From positions 2,604,001 through 2,668,000 of the forward strand of contig NZ_CP116477.1 of the NCBI RefSeq assembly GCF_028335745.1: a DNA stretch of 64,000 nucleotides, given 5' to 3'. Origin of the DNA: Pectobacterium sp. A5351. Its GTDB lineage: Bacteria > Pseudomonadota > Gammaproteobacteria > Enterobacterales > Enterobacteriaceae. Below are positions 8,791-19,483 of this stretch, one piece after another. Numbering within the stretch: position 1 is the stretch's first letter; each line of letters begins with the position of its first letter. The notes under the pieces are model-generated. The model saw nothing but the letters and a program-made list of their open reading frames with translations, was not told the DNA's origin and did not search any database. Made by a program: the position numbers and the translations under genes.

Positions 8791-10407
8791 ATGTCCAGTT
8801 CACCTTTATTGCAGATAGATAATCTCAGCATTGCCTTCCGCAAAGGCGATCAGGAGCAGCGCGTTGTCGATCAGCTGTCACTGACGGTGAACGCGGGTGA
8901 GACGCTGGCACTGGTTGGTGAATCAGGCTCGGGTAAGAGCGTCACCGCGCTGTCGGTTTTGCGTTTGCTCCCTTCCCCACCCGTCATTTATCCACAAGGG
9001 GATATCCGTTTCGCCGGGCAATCGCTGCTGCATGCTGATGAAAAAACACTGCGTCAGATACGCGGCAACCGGATCGCAATGATCTTTCAGGAGCCGATGG
9101 TGTCGCTGAATCCTCTGCAAAGCATTGAGAAACAGCTGATTGAAGTGCTGTCGCTCCACCGCGGGATGCGCACCGAGGCTGCCCGCAGCGAAGTCATCAC
9201 CTGTCTGGATCGTGTAGGGATTCGGCAGGCGAAAAGCCGGTTGAATGACTTTCCGCACCAGCTTTCCGGCGGGGAACGCCAGCGCGTCATGATTGCGATG
9301 GCGCTGCTGACACAGCCGGATTTGCTGATTGCCGATGAGCCCACAACGGCACTGGACGTGACCGTTCAGGCGCAAATATTGAAATTGCTGAATGAGCTGA
9401 AACAGGAGTTGGGAATGAGTTTACTGTTCATCACCCATAACCTGAATATTGTCCGTCAGTTAGCAGATAGCGTATCGGTCATGAAAGCCGGTCAGGCCGT
9501 GGAGCACAATAGCTGTCAGCAGCTTTTCAGCGCACCGCAGCACCCCTATACGCGCCAACTGCTGGACGCAGAACCATCAGGCGAGCCACTTCCGGTCGAG
9601 GATGACGGTGAGCCACTCCTGCGAGTGGAAAAACTACAGGTTTCGTTTCCCATCAAACGCGGCCTTTTACGCCGTACCGTTGATGAAAAACAGGTAGTGA
9701 ACAATATCAACTTCACCTTACGGCGCGGCGAAAGTCTCGGTCTGGTGGGGGAATCCGGCTCAGGCAAAAGCACGACCGGGTTAGCGCTATTACGCCTGAT
9801 TCAATCACGTGGCGATATCTGGTTTGACGGCCAGCCCTTACAGCGGCTAACCCGTAAGCAAATGCTGCCTTTCCGCCATCGGATTCAGGTTGTCTTTCAG
9901 GATCCGAACTCCGCGCTGAACCCGCGGCTGAATGTGGAGCAAATTATCGCAGAAGGCTTGACCGTCCATCATAAGTTAAGCAAAGAGGCGCTCGACCAGC
10001 GCGTGGTTGAGGCGATGCAGGAAGTTGGGCTGGATCCTGCGACCCGCTACCGCAATCCCTCCGAGTTTTCCGGCGGTCAACGCCAGCGTATCGCCATTGC
10101 TCGCGCCCTGATATTGCAACCAGAGCTGCTGATCCTTGATGAACCAACATCATCACTGGACAGAACGGTTCAGGCGCAAATTCTGGCGCTGCTGAAGTCA
10201 TTACAGAAAAAGCACAAAATCGCCTACCTGTTTATCAGCCATGACTTGCAGGTTATCCGCTCACTGTGTCATCAGGTTATTGTGTTACGACAAGGCGAAG
10301 TGGTTGAGCAAGGCGAATGTAAACAGGTATTCACGCACCCTGCCGAGCATTACACGCGGGAATTACTACAGTTTTCATCCTACACAACGGAAACACCGTC
10401 GGCATAG
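8791..10407 (+). CDS. yejF: Dual ATP-binding subunit YejF
   Basis: 538-residue protein with two complete ABC ATPase halves. The first has Walker A GESGSGKSVT, signature LSGGERQR and Walker B LLIADEP. The second has Walker A GESGSGKSTT, signature FSGGQRQR and Walker B LLILDEP. An oligopeptide/dipeptide C-terminal segment follows each half. I start it at the ATG at 8791 (MSSSPLLQIDNLSIAF), one base after the yejE stop; the upstream in-frame ATG at 8743 lies inside yejE and would add an unlikely N-terminus. It powers the YejBE permease. Confidence 0.93.
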   Translation: MSSSPLLQIDNLSIAFRKGDQEQRVVDQLSLTVNAGETLALVGESGSGKSVTALSVLRLLPSPPVIYPQGDIRFAGQSLLHADEKTLRQIRGNRIAMIFQEPMVSLNPLQSIEKQLIEVLSLHRGMRTEAARSEVITCLDRVGIRQAKSRLNDFPHQLSGGERQRVMIAMALLTQPDLLIADEPTTALDVTVQAQILKLLNELKQELGMSLLFITHNLNIVRQLADSVSVMKAGQAVEHNSCQQLFSAPQHPYTRQLLDAEPSGEPLPVEDDGEPLLRVEKLQVSFPIKRGLLRRTVDEKQVVNNINFTLRRGESLGLVGESGSGKSTTGLALLRLIQSRGDIWFDGQPLQRLTRKQMLPFRHRIQVVFQDPNSALNPRLNVEQIIAEGLTVHHKLSKEALDQRVVEAMQEVGLDPATRYRNPSEFSGGQRQRIAIARALILQPELLILDEPTSSLDRTVQAQILALLKSLQKKHKIAYLFISHDLQVIRSLCHQVIVLRQGEVVEQGECKQVFTHPAEHYTRELLQFSSYTTETPSA

Positions 10408-10414
10408 ATGAGAG

Positions 10415-10450
10415 AAAACCGCAGCGCCAGTCTGCTGACGCTGTGGTTTA
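10415..10450 (-). terminator. Hairpin between convergent yejF and yejG
   Basis: Stem AACCGCAGCG / CGCTGTGGTT (10417-10426 with 10439-10448, one G-T pair) with a 12-base loop. Read on the minus strand it is followed by TTTTCTCT, so it best serves yejG; on the plus strand the T-run is only three long. It overlaps the last codons of yejG. Confidence 0.6.
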
Positions 10451-10792
10451 AAAGGGGTATTGTGCCGATACCGACTCAGCAATAGCGACACCGACGTTCT
10501 TCAGACGGCACATTGCCGTACTTTCATCATTGCGATGTAAAAACAGGCACGGTTCGCCTTCCCATTCCAGAACGGCGCATTCAACCTGAATTTCAGACAG
10601 AGACTGATGCAACTGGTGCATGATTTTCCATGCAATATCGCCGTCATGGCTCAGCAGCTTGAGGCCAATCAGGTTATTCTCTTCTTCTCTGCCGCTCAGC
10701 GGAATCGGTTCAACATTGACACCTGCAAAACCCGATAACCAGCGATAACTTTGCGGCAAACGATGAACTACCGAAAGTTGGAAACTGTCCAC
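10448..10792 (-). CDS. yejG: Conserved protein YejG
   Basis: About 114 residues, soluble, no known domain. The sequence ([39 protein letters not shown]) is collinear with E. coli YejG. I place the start at the GTG at 10792 because it aligns with the E. coli start and is preceded by CTGAGGAAAA at proper distance; the open frame itself extends 27 bases further to another GTG. E. coli yejG has been linked to aminoglycoside tolerance, but its molecular role is not known. It is convergent with yejF. Confidence 0.82.
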   Translation of the reverse strand: MDSFQLSVVHRLPQSYRWLSGFAGVNVEPIPLSGREEENNLIGLKLLSHDGDIAWKIMHQLHQSLSEIQVECAVLEWEGEPCLFLHRNDESTAMCRLKNVGVAIAESVSAQYPF

Positions 10793-11121
10793 TACTGTTT
10801 TCCTCAGGTAATAATTCACAAAATAGTAACATATTTATCATAGTAGCGTGTTCACACCATTTCTTGCCACCTTTCGTGAACAAAAAAACAACAAACACAC
10901 TTTTTTCATATCGTAATAGTGGCTAACAAGCCTGATTGCAAGCACTATTAATGCCAAATCGATCACGAATCTTTCTTCTTTTCCGGCTATATGTAACCTT
11001 TTCCATTTAATATCTCAACCCTTTTCGACCCATTCGTTCACTTTTGGGTCAAATATTTTACATTCGCAAAACAAAAAGCCATGACAGGCTATCGCTGTCA
11101 GAAAGGATATGGAGAAAGAAG
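10793..11121. promoter_or_regulatory. Non-coding gap between yejG and bcr
   Basis: About 330 AT-rich bases without a recognisable gene. The left side should contain the yejG promoter (read leftwards). The plus-strand open frame at 11044-11358 overlaps the end of bcr and has no protein-like features. Confidence 0.3.
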
Positions 11122-11162
11122 AAAACAGACTCAGGTGCAAGAAGGGTATTCCTGCACCTGAG
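11122..11162 (-). terminator. Rho-independent terminator after bcr
   Basis: Perfect ten-base stem CTCAGGTGCA / TGCACCTGAG (11130-11139 with 11153-11162). On the minus strand the stem is followed by TCTGTTTTC. It begins 12 bases past the bcr stop codon. Confidence 0.8.
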
Positions 11163-11174
11163 AAGAAGGGAAAA

Positions 11175-12365
11175 TCAGGACGCTACCGAGCGGTTCGCGT
11201 ACATGTACAGCAGAAAGGCACCAATCGAACAGAGTGCCATTGATAGCACCATCGGCCAGGCGCTGTTGAATGAGGCCAGCGATAGAATAACACCCACCAT
11301 CGCGCCAAGGCCAAAGCGCAGCGTTCCCGCGAGCGACGACGCCGTCCCTGCCATATGAGGGAAATCATCAAGGATGACCGCCATCGCATTCGACGCCACC
11401 ATTGCAATACAGCCGACAAACAGCGCAACGCCAAATACCAGCGGTAAGAACCCGAGATCGAACAGGCAGACAATCACCAGCCATATTCCCATCGCAAACT
11501 GGATTACCAGCCCCGCACGGAACATCGCCAGCGCCCCCAAGCGCCGCACATTACGGCTGTTAAACAACGTCACCACAAACAGAAAGACGACGTTCAGAGC
11601 AAAGTAATAGCCAAAATTCTGAGGTGACACGCCATACAGGTTGATATACACAAATGGCCCGGCGCTCAGGAAGGAAAACATGCCGCAAAACGACAGTCCG
11701 CTCGCCACCATATAGCTGAACACCCGCTTGTGGCGGAACAGGATGGCAAAATTCCCGATAGTGGTGCGCAGATGAAATTTTTGCCGCTTCGCAGGCGGTA
11801 AGGTTTCTTTGATAAAAAAGAAAATTAGCGCAGCTGCCAGAAACGCTGCGCCAGAGATCGTCCAGAAAATGGAATGCCAGCTAAACCACAACAGCAGCCA
11901 GCCACCGGCAATCGGCGCAATGAGCGGTGCGACCGTCATCACCAGCACGACGAACGACATCATGCGAGAAAAATCATCCCGAGAGAACATATCGCGCATC
12001 AGTGCATTAATCACCACCGCCGCTGCTGCTGCAGAAACTCCGTGCAGGAAGCGCATGTAGATAAGCTGCTCTACCGTTTGCGCCAGCGCACAGGCCACGC
12101 CTGCGAACGCAAAAACCAGCGTACCGCCAAGAATGACAGGTTTACGCCCCAGACTATCCGCCATCGGCCCGTAGAACATCTGGCCTATAGCAAACCCCAG
12201 TACATAGGTACTGAGCGTCATTTGGACGTGCCCATCCCCCACGCCAAACTCGTTGGCAATAGTCGGTAACGCAGGTAAATACATATCGATGGCTAACGGC
12301 ATTAGCATCGAAATCAGGCCAAGAATAAAGATCAGCCCGAGATGAGAAGAACGGCGTAATTGCAC
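11175..12365 (-). CDS. bcr: Bcr/CflA family multidrug efflux transporter
   Basis: 396-residue 12-helix major facilitator protein. The MFS motif A is visible as [12 protein letters not shown] between helices 2 and 3, and motif C-like glycines ([13 protein letters not shown]) lie in helix 5. It matches the bicyclomycin/sulfonamide exporter Bcr in length, and its neighbours (yejG and rsuA) are the same as in E. coli. It starts 40 bases downstream of the rsuA stop, read on the minus strand, so it may be cotranscribed with rsuA. Confidence 0.92.
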   Translation of the reverse strand: MQLRRSSHLGLIFILGLISMLMPLAIDMYLPALPTIANEFGVGDGHVQMTLSTYVLGFAIGQMFYGPMADSLGRKPVILGGTLVFAFAGVACALAQTVEQLIYMRFLHGVSAAAAAVVINALMRDMFSRDDFSRMMSFVVLVMTVAPLIAPIAGGWLLLWFSWHSIFWTISGAAFLAAALIFFFIKETLPPAKRQKFHLRTTIGNFAILFRHKRVFSYMVASGLSFCGMFSFLSAGPFVYINLYGVSPQNFGYYFALNVVFLFVVTLFNSRNVRRLGALAMFRAGLVIQFAMGIWLVIVCLFDLGFLPLVFGVALFVGCIAMVASNAMAVILDDFPHMAGTASSLAGTLRFGLGAMVGVILSLASFNSAWPMVLSMALCSIGAFLLYMYANRSVAS

Positions 12366-12405
12366 TAATAACTCCAGAGTAGAAAGAAGATCATGCTATG
12401 CAGCA

Positions 12406-13101
12406 TTATTTTACGCTGGCGATCTCCTCATCGCTTAACTCCCGGAATTCACCCGGTTCCAGTTCGCTATCCAGCCAGATGTCGCCAATACGCTCGCGGT
12501 GTAGCTCCACGACCCGGTTCCCCACCGCAGCAAACATCCTTTTCACCTGATGATAGCGACCTTCACTAATCGTCAGTCGAACGACATAATCCGTCACTTT
12601 CTCAAGCGTAGCGGGTTTGGTGAGGCTCTTCTCGTTATGCAACTGTACGCCAGCGGTAAATTGCGCAGCAGTATCTTCGGCCAGCGGCTGCTCCAGCGTC
12701 ACCAGGTAGGTCTTTTCACACTGATGCTTAGGCGAGGTAATACGATGCGACCATTGCCCATCGTCCGTTAACAACACCAGCCCCGTGGTATCGATATCCA
12801 GTCGCCCTGCCGCATGCAGTTTGTGCGCCACCGGGACATCCATAAAATATAGAATGGTAGGATGATCGGGGTCGTCCGTTGAACAGACATAACCCTGAGG
12901 CTTATTCAGCATGAAGTAGCGCGGACCGCTCTGCTGTTCCAGCGGATTACCGTCAAACTCAACGCTATGCTCGGGGGATAGCTTGAATGCGCCGTTCTTC
13001 ACCACGTCGCCATCAACGGTGACACGCTGCGCGCGCAGTTCACGCGCCACCAGCGAACGGCTGATTCCCAGATGCTGGGATAAAAATTTGTCCAATCGCA
13101 T
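12406..13101 (-). CDS. rsuA: 16S rRNA pseudouridine-516 synthase RsuA
   Basis: 231-residue enzyme with an N-terminal S4 RNA-binding domain ([22 protein letters not shown]) and the RsuA/RluB catalytic domain. The catalytic Asp lies in the motif [17 protein letters not shown], followed by KTYLVTL and the C-terminal [18 protein letters not shown]. It makes pseudouridine 516 in 16S rRNA. Length and position next to bcr agree with E. coli. Confidence 0.95.
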   Translation of the reverse strand: MRLDKFLSQHLGISRSLVARELRAQRVTVDGDVVKNGAFKLSPEHSVEFDGNPLEQQSGPRYFMLNKPQGYVCSTDDPDHPTILYFMDVPVAHKLHAAGRLDIDTTGLVLLTDDGQWSHRITSPKHQCEKTYLVTLEQPLAEDTAAQFTAGVQLHNEKSLTKPATLEKVTDYVVRLTISEGRYHQVKRMFAAVGNRVVELHRERIGDIWLDSELEPGEFRELSDEEIASVK

Positions 13102-13324
13102 TAAAACTCACTACCTGTCTCAAATACTGCCAGTCTCAAATCGTGAGACCATAAATGATGAGATCGTAGTATAACGGGGGTTTGTTCACGCGTCCTGCAA
13201 TTCACCGTCCATACGTTGCTCTTTTTAGCCGGCCTTCAAGCTGCATGACCTTTGCTTATCCCTCGCGCCGGGTATTATCAACAGGCATAATAAGGGCAAT
13301 TTTTTACATTTTAAGGACAACCCT

Positions 13325-13564
13325 ATGTCATCTATTCACGGTCATGAAGTGTTGCAAATGATGATCGCATCCGGTGGGTCATTTACCACCGAACAGCTGA
13401 TTAGCACGATAGAAGCCCGCTTCGGCAACGAGGCGCGTTTTCATACCTGTTCCGCCGAAAATATGACGGCCTCAATGCTGGTACAGTTTTTGTCTGAACG
13501 CGGAAAATTTATCCCGCAGGATGCGGGCTTTACCACCAGCGCCAATAAAATCTGTCAGCACTAG
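13325..13564 (+). CDS. YecH-family putative metal-binding protein
   Basis: 79-residue protein starting [17 protein letters not shown] and containing the [10 protein letters not shown] segment and a C-terminal KICQH. This matches the YecH family (putative metal-binding, conserved His and Cys). In E. coli yecH lies elsewhere; here it directly precedes radD with only two bases between stop and start, so they are probably cotranscribed. A ribosome site (AAGGACAACC) precedes the ATG. Function is unknown. Confidence 0.8.
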   Translation: MSSIHGHEVLQMMIASGGSFTTEQLISTIEARFGNEARFHTCSAENMTASMLVQFLSERGKFIPQDAGFTTSANKICQH

Positions 13565-13566
13565 TT

Positions 13567-15363
13567 ATGTCGTTCACACAGTCTGCCTCGTTCACACAGT
13601 CTTCCTCGTTCACACTACGGCCTTACCAGCGTGAGGCAGTTTCCGCCACCCTCGACTATTTTCGCCGCTATACCCAACCGGCCGTTATCGTTTTGCCTAC
13701 CGGTGCGGGGAAAAGCCTGGTGATTGCTGAACTGGCGCGGCTTGCTCGTGGTCGTGTACTGGTGCTTGCACACGTCAAAGAACTGGTCGCGCAAAACCAT
13801 GCCAAATACCGTGCCTTGGATTTGGAAGCAGATATCTTCGCGGCGGGGCTACAGCAGCGCGAGAGTCAGAGAAAGGTGGTTTTTGGCAGCGTGCAGTCCG
13901 TTGCGCGTAATCTCGACCAGTTCGATAATGCCTTCTCCCTGCTGATCATTGATGAATGCCACCGCATTAGCGACGACGATAACAGCCAATATCAACAAAT
14001 CATCCAGCATCTGCAAAAAACCAATCCACAGCTGCGGCTACTCGGCTTAACCGCCACGCCTTATCGGCTTGGCAAAGGCTGGATATATCAATATCACTAT
14101 CACGGCATGATACGTGGCGACGAGCGCTGTTTGTTCCGCGACTGCATCTATGAGCTACCGCTGCGCTATATGATCAAACATGGCTTTCTGGTGCCGCCTG
14201 ACCGGCTGGATATGCCGGTAGTGCAATATGATTTCAGCAAGCTCGTCGCCCGCAGCAACGGGCTATTCAGCGAAGCTGACCTGAATCTTGAACTCAAACG
14301 TCAGCAACGCATTACGCCGCATATCATCAACCAGGTCATTGATTATGCGCAAACACGGCGCGGTGCGATGATTTTCGCCTCCACCGTCGAACATGCCAAA
14401 GAAATTACGGCCTTGTTGCCGGCTGGGCAGGCGGCATTGGTCAGCGCCGATACGCCAGCAGCCGAACGCGATGCGTTGATTGACGCCTTTAAACAGCAGT
14501 CGCTGAAATATCTGGTCAATGTGGCGGTGCTGACAACCGGTTTTGACGCCCCGCATGTTGACCTTATCGCCATCCTTCGCCCGACAGAATCCGTCAGCCT
14601 GTATCAGCAAATCGTCGGGCGCGGTTTACGCCTCTATCCAGGAAAAACGGACTGCCTGATACTGGATTACGCTGGCAACCCGCACGATCTCTATACGCCG
14701 GAAGTCGGCAACAGCAAGCCGCATACGGGTAGCCAGCCAGTGCAAGTTTTCTGCCCTGAATGCGGCTTTGCTAACCTGTTCTGGGGCAAAACCACCCCAG
14801 ACGGCGATATCATCGAACACTATGGCCGTCGCTGTCAGGGTTGGGAAACGGCGGAAAACGGCCAGCGCCAGCAGTGTGATTTTCGGTTTCGGTTTAAAGT
14901 CTGCCCGCACTGCGGCGCAGAAAACGATATCGCGGCGCGGCGCTGCCACCAGTGTAACGAGGTGTTGGTCGATCCCGACGATATGCTGAAAGCGGCGCTG
15001 AAGCTGAAAGATGCGTTGGTTTTACGCTGTAGCGGCATGAGCTTCGAGTCGGGGCAAGATGCAAAAGGAGAATGGCTGAAAATCATCTACCACGATGAGG
15101 ATGGTGCCGAAGTGAGCGAACGTTTTCGCCTGCACTCCACCGCGCAGCGCCACGTTTTCCTGCAACAGTTTTTGCGCGTTCATCAACGTGCACCGGGAAC
15201 GCCGTTTAACTGGCAGCATGCCGACGACGTTATCACGCAACAGGCGTTATTGCGCCCCCCCGATTTTATCGTCGCCCGCAAACACGGAAAATTCTGGCAA
15301 ATCCGTGAAAAGCTCTTTGACTATCAGGGGCGCTTCCGCCGCGCCAATGAGCTACGGGGCTAA
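13567..15363 (+). CDS. radD: Superfamily 2 helicase/ATPase RadD (YejH)
   Basis: 598-residue DEAD/DEAH-type helicase-like protein. Walker A is [10 protein letters not shown] (near residue 40), Walker B is LLIIDECHR, motif III is LTATP, and the helicase C domain carries [10 protein letters not shown] and [13 protein letters not shown]. Two zinc-finger-like Cys clusters follow: CPECGF and CPHCGAEN...CHQCN. RadD in E. coli helps repair double-strand breaks and crosslinks and acts with RecA. The N-terminus repeats SFTQS three times ([17 protein letters not shown]), so the start may lie at a later residue. Confidence 0.92.
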   Translation: MSFTQSASFTQSSSFTLRPYQREAVSATLDYFRRYTQPAVIVLPTGAGKSLVIAELARLARGRVLVLAHVKELVAQNHAKYRALDLEADIFAAGLQQRESQRKVVFGSVQSVARNLDQFDNAFSLLIIDECHRISDDDNSQYQQIIQHLQKTNPQLRLLGLTATPYRLGKGWIYQYHYHGMIRGDERCLFRDCIYELPLRYMIKHGFLVPPDRLDMPVVQYDFSKLVARSNGLFSEADLNLELKRQQRITPHIINQVIDYAQTRRGAMIFASTVEHAKEITALLPAGQAALVSADTPAAERDALIDAFKQQSLKYLVNVAVLTTGFDAPHVDLIAILRPTESVSLYQQIVGRGLRLYPGKTDCLILDYAGNPHDLYTPEVGNSKPHTGSQPVQVFCPECGFANLFWGKTTPDGDIIEHYGRRCQGWETAENGQRQQCDFRFRFKVCPHCGAENDIAARRCHQCNEVLVDPDDMLKAALKLKDALVLRCSGMSFESGQDAKGEWLKIIYHDEDGAEVSERFRLHSTAQRHVFLQQFLRVHQRAPGTPFNWQHADDVITQQALLRPPDFIVARKHGKFWQIREKLFDYQGRFRRANELRG

Positions 15364-15380
15364 GTAATTCCGAGATTCAT

Positions 15381-15409
15381 TTGCCCGCAGAGCCATATTC
15401 CGCTAGAAT
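15381..15409 (+). promoter_or_regulatory. Probable sigma-70 promoter of rplY
   Basis: TTGCCC (15381-15386) and TAGAAT (15404-15409) are separated by exactly 17 bases. They lie 90 bases upstream of the rplY start, with a structured leader in between. Assigned by eye. Confidence 0.6.
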
Positions 15410-15415
15410 TCAGCC

Positions 15416-15498
15416 CGCTTTTGTTCGCAAAAGCTGAATAACCCCGCCTGCTGCTGGGTCGCCTGTAGCAGGGTTACTTTATATAAGTAGAGAATAAA
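15416..15498 (+). promoter_or_regulatory. Structured 5' leader of rplY (probable L25 autoregulatory region)
   Basis: The predicted leader folds into a perfect hairpin GCTTTTG-TTCG-CAAAAGC (15417-15434) and a second stem CCTGCT/AGCAGG around 15447-15472. In E. coli and relatives rplY translation is repressed by its own product L25 acting on the leader. The structures here are seen in the sequence; the regulatory function is inferred from that precedent. Confidence 0.5.
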
Positions 15499-15783
15499 AT
15501 GATTACTATCAAAGCAGAAGTACGTAAGGATCAGGGTAAGGGTGCGAGCCGCCGCCTGCGTTCCGCTGGTAAATTCCCAGCCATCGTTTACGGTGGTTCA
15601 GAAGCACCAGTTTCTATCGAACTGGATCACGACTCAGTGAAAAACCAGGAAGCGAAAGAAGGCTTCTACGGTACTGCACTGACTCTGTCTATCGATGGCA
15701 AAGAAGTACAAGTTAAAGTTCAGGCTGTACAACGTCACGTTTACAAGCCAAAACTGACTCACATCGACTTCGTTCGCGTTTAG
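15499..15783 (+). CDS. rplY: 50S ribosomal protein L25
   Basis: 94-residue short form of L25 ([21 protein letters not shown] ... THIDFVRV), the 5S rRNA-binding ribosomal protein, without the CTC extension. Full length. It stands alone between its own promoter and a terminator. Confidence 0.97.
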   Translation: MITIKAEVRKDQGKGASRRLRSAGKFPAIVYGGSEAPVSIELDHDSVKNQEAKEGFYGTALTLSIDGKEVQVKVQAVQRHVYKPKLTHIDFVRV

Positions 15784-15822
15784 TTCGCGCTGAAGTTGTT
15801 TTCTGGGACGCCGGAAAAGAAG

Positions 15823-15846
15823 AACGCCGCTTATGCGGCGTTTTTT
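15823..15846 (+). terminator. Rho-independent terminator after rplY
   Basis: Perfect stem AACGCCGC / GCGGCGTT with TTAT loop, followed by T residues. It lies 40 bases past the rplY stop and between the convergent rplY and yejK genes. Confidence 0.92.
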
Positions 15847-15927
15847 GTGCCCTGACGTAGCAGGGTTCAGCCGCTGCCCTTTTCCTGACGATAAGAAAAA
15901 GGGCAACGTCGTTTTCTGGAACAATGT

Positions 15928-16938
15928 TTACTGCTTGCCGCTGCTCATCCGACGCTGTAGCTGATCGCGCAGATTCGGCGGCGTGCCTTTAATCGTCAAC
16001 GTATCCGTTGCCGGATCCCAGAAAATCCGCTCACCGAGCAATAGCGCATCAAAATTCAGGCTGATGCCACCGCCGCTACCGGCAAATTTGGTCAACTGGC
16101 GCAATGTTCCCCGATCGGCAGGGAAGCTTTCTTCCAGCTCATAACCCTGCTCGGCTGAAAACTGCTGAAAAGTTTTCTCGCCCAGCGGCGGCAGTTCCTG
16201 CGACAGCGATGCCAGCTCGATTTCCTCACCGGACTGCAATTGCTCATTGCAGTAGCTATATACCTGCTGACGATAATTCTGGCGCTCGTTTTTATCTAAC
16301 TGCGCCTCTTCACAATACTCATCGACCGCTTTCAGCAAGCCACGGTTTTGTGCTTTGGTGTCCAGCCCTTCTGACGCGGCCAGAAAATCCATGAAGAAGT
16401 CAGACACTTTGCGCCCAACACGGCCTTTAAGGAACGTCAGATAACGCGTCGATTCTGGATTGGTTTCCCATTCGGTCAAATCGATACGCGCAACGATATC
16501 GGCATGATTGATATCCAGATAGTGCGTGGTGCTGATATCCAACTGCTCATTAACCCGCATGCTGTTGCAGCTATTGAGCACCGATATCAGTAAATACTCG
16601 ACCGCCAGATAACGATACTGGCAAAACAACACAATACCGCCTTCGGCAAACGGGTACTTCGCCAGCTCGTCACGCAGACGCCCGGTGGCCGCGCGTGAGA
16701 AACTCAGAAAGTCCTCATCCCCTTTGCGACAAGCCCGCAGCGCATCCGCCAGCTCGCTTTGCTCATTAAACAGCCCATAGGCCTTACTTTTGGCGCTGTA
16801 GACGCGATGCAATTCAGCCATCATCTCTTCTACTGCCGCATTGGTCGACAGCAGGGAATCACGCAACACCATTTCCAGCGTTTGTTCGTCACGTTTAATT
16901 AGCTGATGCAGGGCAATCTGGGCGATATCCAGACTCAT
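15928..16938 (-). CDS. yejK: Nucleoid-associated protein YejK (NdpA)
   Basis: 336-residue protein of the NdpA/YejK family, collinear with E. coli YejK ([19 protein letters not shown] ... [13 protein letters not shown]). It is found on the nucleoid of enterobacteria; its precise role is unclear. I chose the ATG at 16938 because the family starts MSLDI and because a good ribosome site (AAAGGAGAGTT) precedes it; the open frame runs 21 bases further. It is divergent from yejL. Confidence 0.93.
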   Translation of the reverse strand: MSLDIAQIALHQLIKRDEQTLEMVLRDSLLSTNAAVEEMMAELHRVYSAKSKAYGLFNEQSELADALRACRKGDEDFLSFSRAATGRLRDELAKYPFAEGGIVLFCQYRYLAVEYLLISVLNSCNSMRVNEQLDISTTHYLDINHADIVARIDLTEWETNPESTRYLTFLKGRVGRKVSDFFMDFLAASEGLDTKAQNRGLLKAVDEYCEEAQLDKNERQNYRQQVYSYCNEQLQSGEEIELASLSQELPPLGEKTFQQFSAEQGYELEESFPADRGTLRQLTKFAGSGGGISLNFDALLLGERIFWDPATDTLTIKGTPPNLRDQLQRRMSSGKQ

Positions 16939-17173
16939 GATAAACTCTCCTTTTGGCAAGGCGCGTATTCAAACACTGATGCGGGCGGGCCGCAACACAT
17001 AAAGCCGCCCTTCATACCTTACACGCACTAAGCGTCTACACTACTTATTGATAAAATTCCGTTTATTGATAACAGTCCGTCAGGGATAAAAGTACGTTAA
17101 TGATAAAAGTGCGGAAAAGCATAAGCCTATACGGTAAGATAAGCGACTTTACCAGCTTGAGATACGCCATTTT

Positions 17174-17404
17174 ATGCCACAATCATCCCGTTATAGTGAC
17201 GAACACGTTGAACAACTGCTTTCTGAGATGGTCAATGTTCTGGAAAAGCACCACGCCCCAACCGATCTTGCTTTGATGGTGCTCGGTAACATGGTGACGA
17301 ACTTGATTAACACCAGCATCGCGCCTGCACAACGTCAGGTTCTGGCGCGTTCTTTCGCTGAAGCCCTACAGGCTTCGATTAAAAAAGCCGATAAAGCTCA
17401 CTAA
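17174..17404 (+). CDS. yejL: UPF0352 protein YejL
   Basis: 76 residues, helical, matching the UPF0352 family ([35 protein letters not shown]). No biochemical function is known. It is 14 bases upstream of yejM and probably cotranscribed with it, as in E. coli. Confidence 0.92.
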   Translation: MPQSSRYSDEHVEQLLSEMVNVLEKHHAPTDLALMVLGNMVTNLINTSIAPAQRQVLARSFAEALQASIKKADKAH

Positions 17405-17418
17405 GTTTTGACCAACGT

Positions 17419-19167
17419 ATGGTAACCAACCGTCAGCGCTACCGCGAAAAAGTCTCCCAGATGATCAGTTGGGGACACTGGTTCGCCTTATTCAACATTT
17501 TGCTCACTTTGGGGCTGGGTAGCCGCTACCTGTTTGTTGCCGATTGGCCGACCTCCCTGTTCGGTCGACTTTACGCGCTGGTTAGCTGGCTTGGTCATTT
17601 TAGCTTTATCGTCTTTGCCGCCTATCTGCTGGTCATCTTCCCGCTCACGTTTATTGTGATGTCGCAGCGCCTGCTACGGTTCCTGTCTGCGGCGCTGGCA
17701 ACGGCTGGGCTGACGATACTGTTAGTGGATGTTGAAGTCTTTACACGCTTTCACCTTCATCTCAACAGCACCGTTTGGGAACTTGTCGTCAACCCTGGGC
17801 AAGGTGAGATTGCTCGAGACTGGCAGTGGATGTTTATCGGCATTCCATTGATTTTCATGGTGGAAATGCTGTTCGGTACCTGGTGCTGGCAAAAATTACG
17901 CAGCCTGAATCGCCGCCACTTTGGCAAGCCGCTGGCAGGTGTTTTCATCTCGGCGTTCTTTGCGTCGCACCTGATGTACATCTGGGCAGATGCCAATTTC
18001 TATCGGCCGATTACGATGCAGCGCGCCAACCTCCCGCTGTCTTATCCGATGACGGCTCGCCGGTTTCTGGAAAAACATGGTCTGCTGGATGCACAGGAAT
18101 ATCAGCGTCGGCTGACGCAGCAGGGTAATCCTGAAGCCATAACGGTGGAGTATCCGCTCAATAGCATCACCTTCCGCGATAACGGCAGCGGCTACAATCT
18201 GCTGATGGTGATGATCGACGATACGCAGCCTGAAGCCATACAAAATCGTATGCCGAACCTGTCGCGCTTCGCCGCAGAAAATGTGCGCTTTAGCGATCAT
18301 TACGATTCGGGTTCGCAGCCAGACGCCGCCTTGTTTAACCTGTTTTACGGCCTCTCAACGACCTATATGGATGGCGTCCTGAGCGCGCGTAAACCGTCAG
18401 CATTAATCACTGCATTAAGCCAGCAGGGCTATCAGTTCGGGCTCTTTTCGGCGAACGGCTTCAACAGCCCGCTCTACCGTCAGGCGCTGCTTTCTGATTT
18501 CTCCTTATCTGCGCCACAGCAGCAAAGCGGCGATGCCATCATCACGCAATGGCAGGAGTGGCTCAACCGTGATAATACTGCGGCCCCTTGGTTCTCTTAC
18601 ATTGAACTCAGCAGTGCGCCGAAAACCGCAGATGGCAGAATTACAGACGCCAACGTCCGTGTAAATATTCAGGATGTTGACCGCCAGATTGGCCAAATTA
18701 TTCGCACCCTGCAGGAAAAAAACATTCTGGATAACACCGTCGTCGTTATAACAACGGCACAAAACCAGAATGCTAACACCGGCAACGCGGCACGTTTTGC
18801 CCGAACTCAGTGGCAAACACCGCTCATTGTTCATTGGCCAAATACCCCTGCACAAACTATTACGAAAATGACGGACAACAAGGACGTCATGACCACGCTG
18901 ATGCAGCGCCTGCTTCATGTTAAAAACAGCACGGATGATTATTCACAGGGCGAAGACCTGTTCTCTGCCCAACGACGCTCCCCGTGGTTGATTAACGGCA
19001 GTGGCGGCACGCTGCTCATCACAACGCAGGATCAGCTCATCGTGTTGGAAAGCAACGGCAACTACCGGGCTTACGACATGGCGGGGAATCGGCTGAATGA
19101 TGAAAAACCACAGCTTGCCCTGCTCTTGCAGGTACTAACGAACGAAAGACGCTTTATTGCCAACTAA
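17419..19167 (+). CDS. yejM: Inner-membrane protein YejM (PbgA/LapC), regulator of LPS synthesis
   Basis: 582 residues: five N-terminal membrane helices (to about residue 190) followed by a periplasmic sulfatase-like domain (NLLMVMIDDTQPEAIQNRMP, SDHYDSGSQPDAALFNL). YejM/PbgA senses periplasmic lipopolysaccharide and controls LpxC degradation via LapB and FtsH. Length and order agree with E. coli, where proL also follows. Confidence 0.94.
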   Translation: MVTNRQRYREKVSQMISWGHWFALFNILLTLGLGSRYLFVADWPTSLFGRLYALVSWLGHFSFIVFAAYLLVIFPLTFIVMSQRLLRFLSAALATAGLTILLVDVEVFTRFHLHLNSTVWELVVNPGQGEIARDWQWMFIGIPLIFMVEMLFGTWCWQKLRSLNRRHFGKPLAGVFISAFFASHLMYIWADANFYRPITMQRANLPLSYPMTARRFLEKHGLLDAQEYQRRLTQQGNPEAITVEYPLNSITFRDNGSGYNLLMVMIDDTQPEAIQNRMPNLSRFAAENVRFSDHYDSGSQPDAALFNLFYGLSTTYMDGVLSARKPSALITALSQQGYQFGLFSANGFNSPLYRQALLSDFSLSAPQQQSGDAIITQWQEWLNRDNTAAPWFSYIELSSAPKTADGRITDANVRVNIQDVDRQIGQIIRTLQEKNILDNTVVVITTAQNQNANTGNAARFARTQWQTPLIVHWPNTPAQTITKMTDNKDVMTTLMQRLLHVKNSTDDYSQGEDLFSAQRRSPWLINGSGGTLLITTQDQLIVLESNGNYRAYDMAGNRLNDEKPQLALLLQVLTNERRFIAN

Positions 19168-19245
19168 CTGCCTAAATCTAAAGCAGTCGTTCCATCAGGC
19201 TATTGCAATAAGGTCAGGAAAAGGTAGTATAAATGCCCATAGCAT

Positions 19246-19322
19246 CGGCACGTAGCGCAGCCTGGTAGCGCACCGTCATGGGGTGTCGGGGGTCGGAGGT
19301 TCAAATCCTCTCGTGCCGACCA
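19246..19322 (+). tRNA. proL: tRNA-Pro (anticodon GGG)
   Basis: 77 bases including CCA. Acceptor stem CGGCACG/CGTGCCG, anticodon loop ATGGGGT with GGG, T-arm GGAGG-TTCAAAT-CCTCT. It looks identical to E. coli proL and sits at the same place, downstream of yejM. Its 3' end is the likely integration site of the island that follows. Confidence 0.98.
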
Positions 19323-19367
19323 AATACATATTCGGTTAGTATCGTTTACTACCGGAAACCCCACAAG

Positions 19368-19400
19368 AACCCGCATTCTCACTGAGTTTGCGGGTTTTTT
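19368..19400 (+). terminator. Rho-independent terminator after tRNA-Pro
   Basis: Stem AACCCGCA / TGCGGGTT with a 13-base loop, then four T residues. It is 45 bases past the tRNA end. Confidence 0.9.
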
Positions 19401-19483
19401 GTTGCCTGTTATCTATCGGGATAACCCGTTTACAGCCGGAAAGTTTAGTTATACGCTTAGTTATACCGTCCCATATAACTACG

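Noticed and set aside
11874-12269. 131-codon plus-strand frame inside bcr
   Set aside because: Antisense to a well-conserved transporter and without protein-like features.
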